A DNA stretch of 18,373 nt. Origin: Nitrospira lenta (GTDB taxonomy: Bacteria; Nitrospirota; Nitrospiria; Nitrospirales; Nitrospiraceae). Of this stretch, positions 14,367 through 18,373 are shown piece after piece (the first letter of the stretch is position 1; each line of letters begins with the position of its first letter). The stretch covers positions 1 through 18,373 of the forward strand of contig CAMDRK010000017.1 of NCBI GenBank assembly GCA_945906715.1. Direction: 5' to 3'. The notes beneath the pieces are model-generated. The model was not told the origin of the DNA. It did no database searches and saw only the letters and a list, made by a program, of their open reading frames with translations. Both the position numbers and the translations under genes were made by a program.

Positions 14367-16391
14367 ATGGGACTCGACGGATTACTCGATATCGGAAAAA
14401 GCGCGCTCAGCGCCGCGCAGCAGGCGTTGACGGTCACCGGTCACAACGTCGCGAACGTCAATACGCCAGGCTATTCCCGGCAGGAGGCGGTAGTCACCGA
14501 ACGGTCCCCGGTGGGGGGAAATCCAGGCCAGGTGGGAACGGGCGTCCAGGTCACCCAGATCCGGCGCATCGTCGACAGTTTTATCAACAGGGAAATCACG
14601 TCATCCAATTCGGTGCTCGGGCAACTCAACATCTCTAACGACCAACTGTCCCAGATACAGAACATGTTTGGCGATTCCAATAATCAAGGGATCGGCACGC
14701 AACTGACCGATTTTTTCAGTAGTCTCCAGGACGTTGCCTCAAGCCCGTCCAACGTCACGCCGCGCTCGGTGCTGCTGTCCAAAGCGAACTTTCTCACCAA
14801 CGGGCTCAATCAGGTGGCCGGCGAACTGTCGGCGCGTCGGGCCTCGGTAAACGATCAAGTGAAACAGACGATCGATGAAATCGACAGTCTGACTGCGCAG
14901 GTTGCAGAGCTGAACGGGAAGATCGTGTCTGCAGAGATGACGGGACAGAACGCCAACGATTTGCGCGATCAACGGGATCAGGCCATCAACGACCTGGCAC
15001 AGCGCGTTGACATCTCGGTGATCGACGGAGGAAACGGCTCGGTATCCGTGTTTGTCGGGCGCGGTCAGGTGGTCGTCGAAAATACGATTTCGCGCAACCT
15101 GGTCGCGGTGGCCACGATGGACAATGACGGCATGGCGAACGTCCAATATGACATGGGGAATGGTAAGTCCATAAACATTTCCTCGCTCATTTCAGGCGGC
15201 AAGCTCGCGGGCCTTCTCACGATCCGCGACACGATCATCCCCGGGCTTCAGACCTCCTTCGATAAGCTCTCGGCCAGCCTGGTGAACGAGGTAAACCAGA
15301 TTCATCGTCAAGGATATGGGCTTGACGGGTCGACCGGGCTCGATTTCTTCTCACCGCTTGCCGTGACGACCCAAGACAAATCCACCAACCTTGGCAGCGC
15401 CACTCTCGCGAGCGGACCGATCACCGCGAACAGCCTGCTGACATTGCAGGATTATGAAATCAGATTTTCCTCCGCGACGGCCTACTCCATCGTGAATACC
15501 ACGACCGGCGCGACCATCAAGGGGAACTATGCCGGCGCCGCGGTCACAGCGCCGACTGTGGATGTGCCGGTGAACATCGTGACCGGCACCAACGACACCT
15601 TAACGGTCACCGTCGATGGAACGGCGTCCGGAACGATCACGCTGACCGGGGCTGCCTCACCTGGACAATCGTACGAGAGCGGAGCCTCCCTGGCGGTGGA
15701 GTTGCAAACGAAGATGAACGCCGATGCGACCCTCTCCGCGGCTGGGAAAAGCGTGGTGGTCACCTATGACACGACGACCAGCCGGTTCACGATCACCTCG
15801 AATGCCTTGACCTCGACGTCTGCGGTCAATGTCACCGGGGGGACGGCGCGCGCCACACTCGGGCTGAGCTCCGGAACCAGCACGGCTGCGTCGGGGACCT
15901 ATAGCGGTCCGCAAACGTTTACAGTCGACGGCATCCAGGTCACCCTGAGTGGGACCGCAGCGGCCAATGACAAGTTCTTGCTCAACTCCTACAGCGATAC
16001 GGCCAAGTCAATCGGCATGGCACTGACGAACGCCAGCAAGGTCGCCGCATCTTCAACCAGGGCCGGCGTGCCCGGCAATAACGACAATGTCATGGCGCTG
16101 GTCGCCTTGCAAACAGAAGCCGTCTCCACCCTCGGCAGTGTGACGTTCAACGATACCTATCGCATAGCCGCAACCGGCGTGGGAGTGGCGGCTCAGTCCG
16201 CGAATGGCAAACTCCAAGCCCAAACGATACTGCACGAGCAATTGGACTCGTTCAGGGCCCAGTCCTCCGGCGTCTCGATCGACGAGGAGCTGGTCAACAT
16301 CCTGAAGTATCAGCGCGCTTTTGATGCGGCCTCCCGGCTGATTATGGCCACGGACGAAATGTTGCAGACGTTGCTGGACTTAAAGAGGTAA
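14367..16391 (+). CDS. flgK: FlgK, first hook-filament junction protein
   Basis: FlgK (HAP1) joins the hook to the filament. The 674-residue product has the family N-terminus (LDIGKSALSAAQQALTVTGH, then NVANVNTPGYSRQEAVV) and C-terminus (VSIDEELVNILKYQRAFDAA with MATDEMLQTLLDLK), which pair as the D0/D1 coiled coil. Helical D1 lies at about 30-310. It is about 125 residues longer than the Salmonella protein (about 547), and the excess is an inserted Thr/Ser/Ala/Gly-rich beta region at about 349-510. Within that, residues from P396 (nucleotides 15552-15890) form a module nearly identical to one in FlgL. No cysteine is seen in the parts I read, as usual for axial proteins. The gene starts 9 bases after flgN. 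Confidence 0.95.
   Translation: MGLDGLLDIGKSALSAAQQALTVTGHNVANVNTPGYSRQEAVVTERSPVGGNPGQVGTGVQVTQIRRIVDSFINREITSSNSVLGQLNISNDQLSQIQNMFGDSNNQGIGTQLTDFFSSLQDVASSPSNVTPRSVLLSKANFLTNGLNQVAGELSARRASVNDQVKQTIDEIDSLTAQVAELNGKIVSAEMTGQNANDLRDQRDQAINDLAQRVDISVIDGGNGSVSVFVGRGQVVVENTISRNLVAVATMDNDGMANVQYDMGNGKSINISSLISGGKLAGLLTIRDTIIPGLQTSFDKLSASLVNEVNQIHRQGYGLDGSTGLDFFSPLAVTTQDKSTNLGSATLASGPITANSLLTLQDYEIRFSSATAYSIVNTTTGATIKGNYAGAAVTAPTVDVPVNIVTGTNDTLTVTVDGTASGTITLTGAASPGQSYESGASLAVELQTKMNADATLSAAGKSVVVTYDTTTSRFTITSNALTSTSAVNVTGGTARATLGLSSGTSTAASGTYSGPQTFTVDGIQVTLSGTAAANDKFLLNSYSDTAKSIGMALTNASKVAASSTRAGVPGNNDNVMALVALQTEAVSTLGSVTFNDTYRIAATGVGVAAQSANGKLQAQTILHEQLDSFRAQSSGVSIDEELVNILKYQRAFDAASRLIMATDEMLQTLLDLKR
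15552..15890 (+). repeat. Surface module shared by FlgK and FlgL, FlgK copy
   Basis: This in-frame stretch (FlgK residues 396 to about 508) matches FlgL residues 153 to about 263. Aligned by eye, 61 of the first 74 residues are identical, and 90 of 105 bases in the best part (15570-15674 against 16883-16987). The core reads TVTVDGTASGTITLTGAAS, then PGQSY, GASLA and NADATLSAAGKSV. Most base changes in that core are silent. The composition (Thr, Ser, Gly, Val) suggests a beta-rich, solvent-exposed domain. Confidence 0.9.
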
Positions 16392-16408
16392 CGCGGAGAG
16401 ATGAGGCA

Positions 16409-18373
16409 ATGAGAGTCACCGAACAACAGACCTACAACCTTCTGGTCAACAGTATTCAGCGTGCGAGAGCCCAGTCGCTGGCGACGCAGCTGCAAATTTC
16501 ATCCGGCAAGAAAGTCGTCCAACCCTCGGATAACGCCAGCGCGTTTGACCGGATCGTGTCGACCAAAGCCGCGATGGGGCAAGTCAGCCAGCGTGTCCGC
16601 AACCTCGACATCGCCATGACGCGCCTTGATATGACCGACAGCACGTTGAGCGGCGTGACAAACATTCTGGGACGGATCAAAGAACTGTCCGTTCAGTTCG
16701 CCAGCAGCACCAATAGTCAGTCCGACCGGGTGATCGGCGCGCAGGAAGTCAAACAGCTCTTCCTTCAGCTCCAACAGCTTGGGAACACAGAATATGCCGG
16801 GGGCCAGTCGGTATTCAGCGGCACCAGCCGGAATGGGCGAGCCACGGGCGTCTCGATTTCCACCCCGACCGTGACGGCGCCGGTGAGGATCGTGACCGGC
16901 GCCAACGACACCGTCACGGTCACCGTTGATGGAACCGCGTCGGGGACGATCACGCTGACAGGGGCGGCCTCGCCGGGGCAATCGTATACGACGGGCGCTT
17001 CCTTGGCGGCTGAGATGCAGCGGAAGATTAATGCCGATGCCACATTGTCAGCGGCAGGGAAAAGCGTGGCGGTGACCTTTGATACCGACCATCTTGTGAT
17101 CACCTCAAATAATAATGGCCAGCTGTCTTCCGTGGAAGTGACCGGTGGCAGCGGCCTTACGAGTCTGGGCTTCAACGGCGGCAGCGCGACTACCGGGTTA
17201 TCTCCCTTTGCGCTTCGCGCCTCAACGAGTGTCAGCGCGCGGAATACCGGCAGCGCCGTCATGTCGCAAGGGACTGTGTCCAACCAGAGCGCTGTCACCC
17301 TGAACGATTATCTGGTGAAGTTCAGCGCCTCGACCACCTTCGATGTCTACAACGCCTCCACGGCGGTGGGTGTCTTGCCGAATAGCACGAACACCGGAGG
17401 CGCGGTGAAGATCGACAGCGGCGTGATCGATCCCAGCCTGGTGACATTGGACAACTATGAAGTTCGAGTGAAGAACATCTATACGGTCACGGCTGGGATC
17501 AACGACGGAATTCGTTTCGATCCCGGGACCGGGCCTGTGACGGCAACCTTGTCGCCTGGCCAGTATACCGGCGCTCAACTCGCTGCCCAGGTTAAAACTG
17601 CCATGGAGGCGGTGAGCGGAGGAACGACTTATACGGTCGGTTTTACCGAGACCACCGGCAAGTTCGATATTACGAACGATGGAACCAATGCGACGGCGTT
17701 GAGCCTCCTGTACTCCAACGCAGCGTCGACGGCCAAGTCCCTCATGGGTTCGACGGGGATCGACCAAAGCGCTATAGCGGTCGGCAGCACGGCCACGAGC
17801 AATGGAGACACAACCGGGCTGGCCGGGGTTTCCAAGCAACAGAACGTCTACAACACGACGCGCGCAACCAACATCTTCAATATCACGTCGGCAAACAATA
17901 CCCTGGTCGTCAACGATGACGGAGGCACAACGGATACGACGATCACACTGGCACCCGGCAGCTATACTGGCGCACAATTGGCGACCGAGCTGGCCTCTAA
18001 GCTGAACGCGAGTCGCAACGTTGCCAATACGACGGCCTACACAGTGTCCTACGGGTCCGTCACGTCCGGCCGCTTCACGATCAACAATCCTGCCGGCAAT
18101 ACGAACTCCCTGCTCATGAAGTTCGGCAGCGCCGGGTCCACTGCCGCGCAGATGCTGGGGTCAGGGCCGGCCACGGTGACAGAGACCGTGGGGGCATCTG
18201 CCTCTACGCTGAGCAACGACGCAGGCTATACGACCTATCTGTCCGGTGCGAACATCGATTTTGACGGGTTGAGAGTCGTGCTGCAGGATGGGACGACGGG
18301 ACCGCGCAGCGGAGACGTGTTTAGTGTCGGGCAAGCGAGAAAACTGGTGTTGTCGAATCAGTCCTATGTCTCC
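16409..18373 (+). CDS. flgL: FlgL, second hook-filament junction protein, oversized (3' end missing)
   Basis: FlgL (HAP3) connects FlgK to the flagellin filament. The N-terminus is diagnostic: MRVTEQQTYNLLVNSIQ, LQISSGKKVVQPSDNASAFD, and a flagellin-like helical D1 (to about residue 145) with LDMTDSTLSGVTNILGRIKEL. The gene is open to the right edge: 655 codons without a stop and without the C-terminal D0 helix yet, whereas typical FlgL has about 300-320 residues. The excess is made of repeated Thr/Ser/Gly-rich modules: one at about 153-263 almost identical to part of FlgK, and two diverged ones from residues 356 and 488 that share the pattern GxYTGAQLA ... YTV ... GKF/GRF-x-I-x-N. The start follows gagg at 16403-16406. 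The operon position after flgK supports the call. Confidence 0.93.
   Translation, partial: MRVTEQQTYNLLVNSIQRARAQSLATQLQISSGKKVVQPSDNASAFDRIVSTKAAMGQVSQRVRNLDIAMTRLDMTDSTLSGVTNILGRIKELSVQFASSTNSQSDRVIGAQEVKQLFLQLQQLGNTEYAGGQSVFSGTSRNGRATGVSISTPTVTAPVRIVTGANDTVTVTVDGTASGTITLTGAASPGQSYTTGASLAAEMQRKINADATLSAAGKSVAVTFDTDHLVITSNNNGQLSSVEVTGGSGLTSLGFNGGSATTGLSPFALRASTSVSARNTGSAVMSQGTVSNQSAVTLNDYLVKFSASTTFDVYNASTAVGVLPNSTNTGGAVKIDSGVIDPSLVTLDNYEVRVKNIYTVTAGINDGIRFDPGTGPVTATLSPGQYTGAQLAAQVKTAMEAVSGGTTYTVGFTETTGKFDITNDGTNATALSLLYSNAASTAKSLMGSTGIDQSAIAVGSTATSNGDTTGLAGVSKQQNVYNTTRATNIFNITSANNTLVVNDDGGTTDTTITLAPGSYTGAQLATELASKLNASRNVANTTAYTVSYGSVTSGRFTINNPAGNTNSLLMKFGSAGSTAAQMLGSGPATVTETVGASASTLSNDAGYTTYLSGANIDFDGLRVVLQDGTTGPRSGDVFSVGQARKLVLSNQSYVS
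16865..17198 (+). repeat. Surface module shared by FlgK and FlgL, FlgL copy
   Basis: This is the FlgL partner (residues 153 to about 263) of the FlgK module at 15552-15890. It begins PTVTAPVRIVTGANDTVTV and ends near TSLGFNGGSATTG. It is inserted directly after the helical D1 region. The FlgL copy lacks two residues present in FlgK after VTFDT and diverges most in its last third. Confidence 0.9.
17264..17473 (+). repeat. Two short linker motifs in FlgL, also present once in FlgK
   Basis: A short motif with a Ser/Gly start, then hTL-x-[DN]Y-x-h-[RK], occurs at FlgL S286 (VTLNDYLVKFSASTTFDVYN) and again from D336 (LVTLDNYEVRVKNIYTV). FlgK has the same motif at 15411-15524 (LLTLQDYEIRFSSATAYSIVN), just ahead of its shared module. 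The repeated order, motif followed by a large module, suggests one building block copied more than once. Confidence 0.6.
17474..17765 (+). repeat. FlgL surface module 2 (diverged copy)
   Basis: FlgL residues 356 to about 452. It contains IYTVTAGINDGIRF, TATLSPGQYTGAQLAAQVK and TYTVGFTETTGKFDITND, then LSLLYSNAASTAKSLMGS. The order (strand, strand, PGxYTGAQLA helix, YTV strand, GKFxI strand, LL-x-ASTA turn) is the same as in the module starting at 17870. It resembles module 1 only in overall pattern. Confidence 0.65.
17870..18170 (+). repeat. FlgL surface module 3 (diverged copy)
   Basis: FlgL residues 488 to about 588. It contains IFNITSANNTLVVND, TITLAPGSYTGAQLATEL, AYTVSYGSVTSGRFTINNP and SLLMKFGSAGSTAAQMLGS. 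It aligns with module 2 along its whole length at clearly lower identity than the FlgK/FlgL module 1 pair, so it is an older duplication. Confidence 0.65.

Overview
The window is one stretch of a bacterial flagellar gene cluster. Every convincing gene is on the + strand. The GC-rich, mostly tightly packed genes, one FlhA/FlhB-type export apparatus, FlhF/FlhG, a sigma-28/FlgM pair and a near-perfect sigma-54 promoter point to a Gram-negative, didermic bacterium; the P- and L-ring genes flgI and flgH require an outer membrane. Gene order and the style of the intergenic repeats remind me of Nitrospira-like genomes, but that is inference and I cannot prove the taxon from the sequence.

Layout. Positions 1-2501 carry the membrane part of the export gate: the 3' end of fliP, then fliQ, fliR and flhB. 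Positions 2516-6863 carry flhA and the placement/number regulators flhF and flhG. fliA (sigma-28) follows at 7012-7764. A 461-base gene-free stretch (7765-8225) holds a palindromic repeat element and then a sigma-54 promoter. From it runs the second block: flgF, flgG, flgA, flgH, a small unknown gene, flgI, flgJ (rod-binding domain only), flgM, flgN, flgK and flgL. flgL runs off the right edge with no stop.

How they work together. FliPQR, FlhB and FlhA form the inner-membrane secretion gate. FlhF and FlhG set where and how many flagella form. FlgF, FlgG and FlgJ build the distal rod. FlgA helps build the P ring (FlgI), and FlgH is the L-ring lipoprotein. FliA switches on late genes once FlgM is exported. 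FlgN is the expected chaperone for FlgK and FlgL, which lie directly downstream and join hook to filament. The sigma-54 promoter in front of flgF suggests a middle-class operon under a sigma-54 activator, with fliA/flgM controlling the next tier.

Most unusual points. (1) FlgK and FlgL carry an almost identical inserted module of about 110 residues (82% identical over its first 74 residues), and FlgL carries two further diverged modules with the same pattern, which makes it more than twice the usual length. (2) Several gene junctions hold long imperfect palindromes, two of which share a 48-50 base sequence in opposite orientations. (3) An unrecognised 87-codon gene sits between flgH and flgI.
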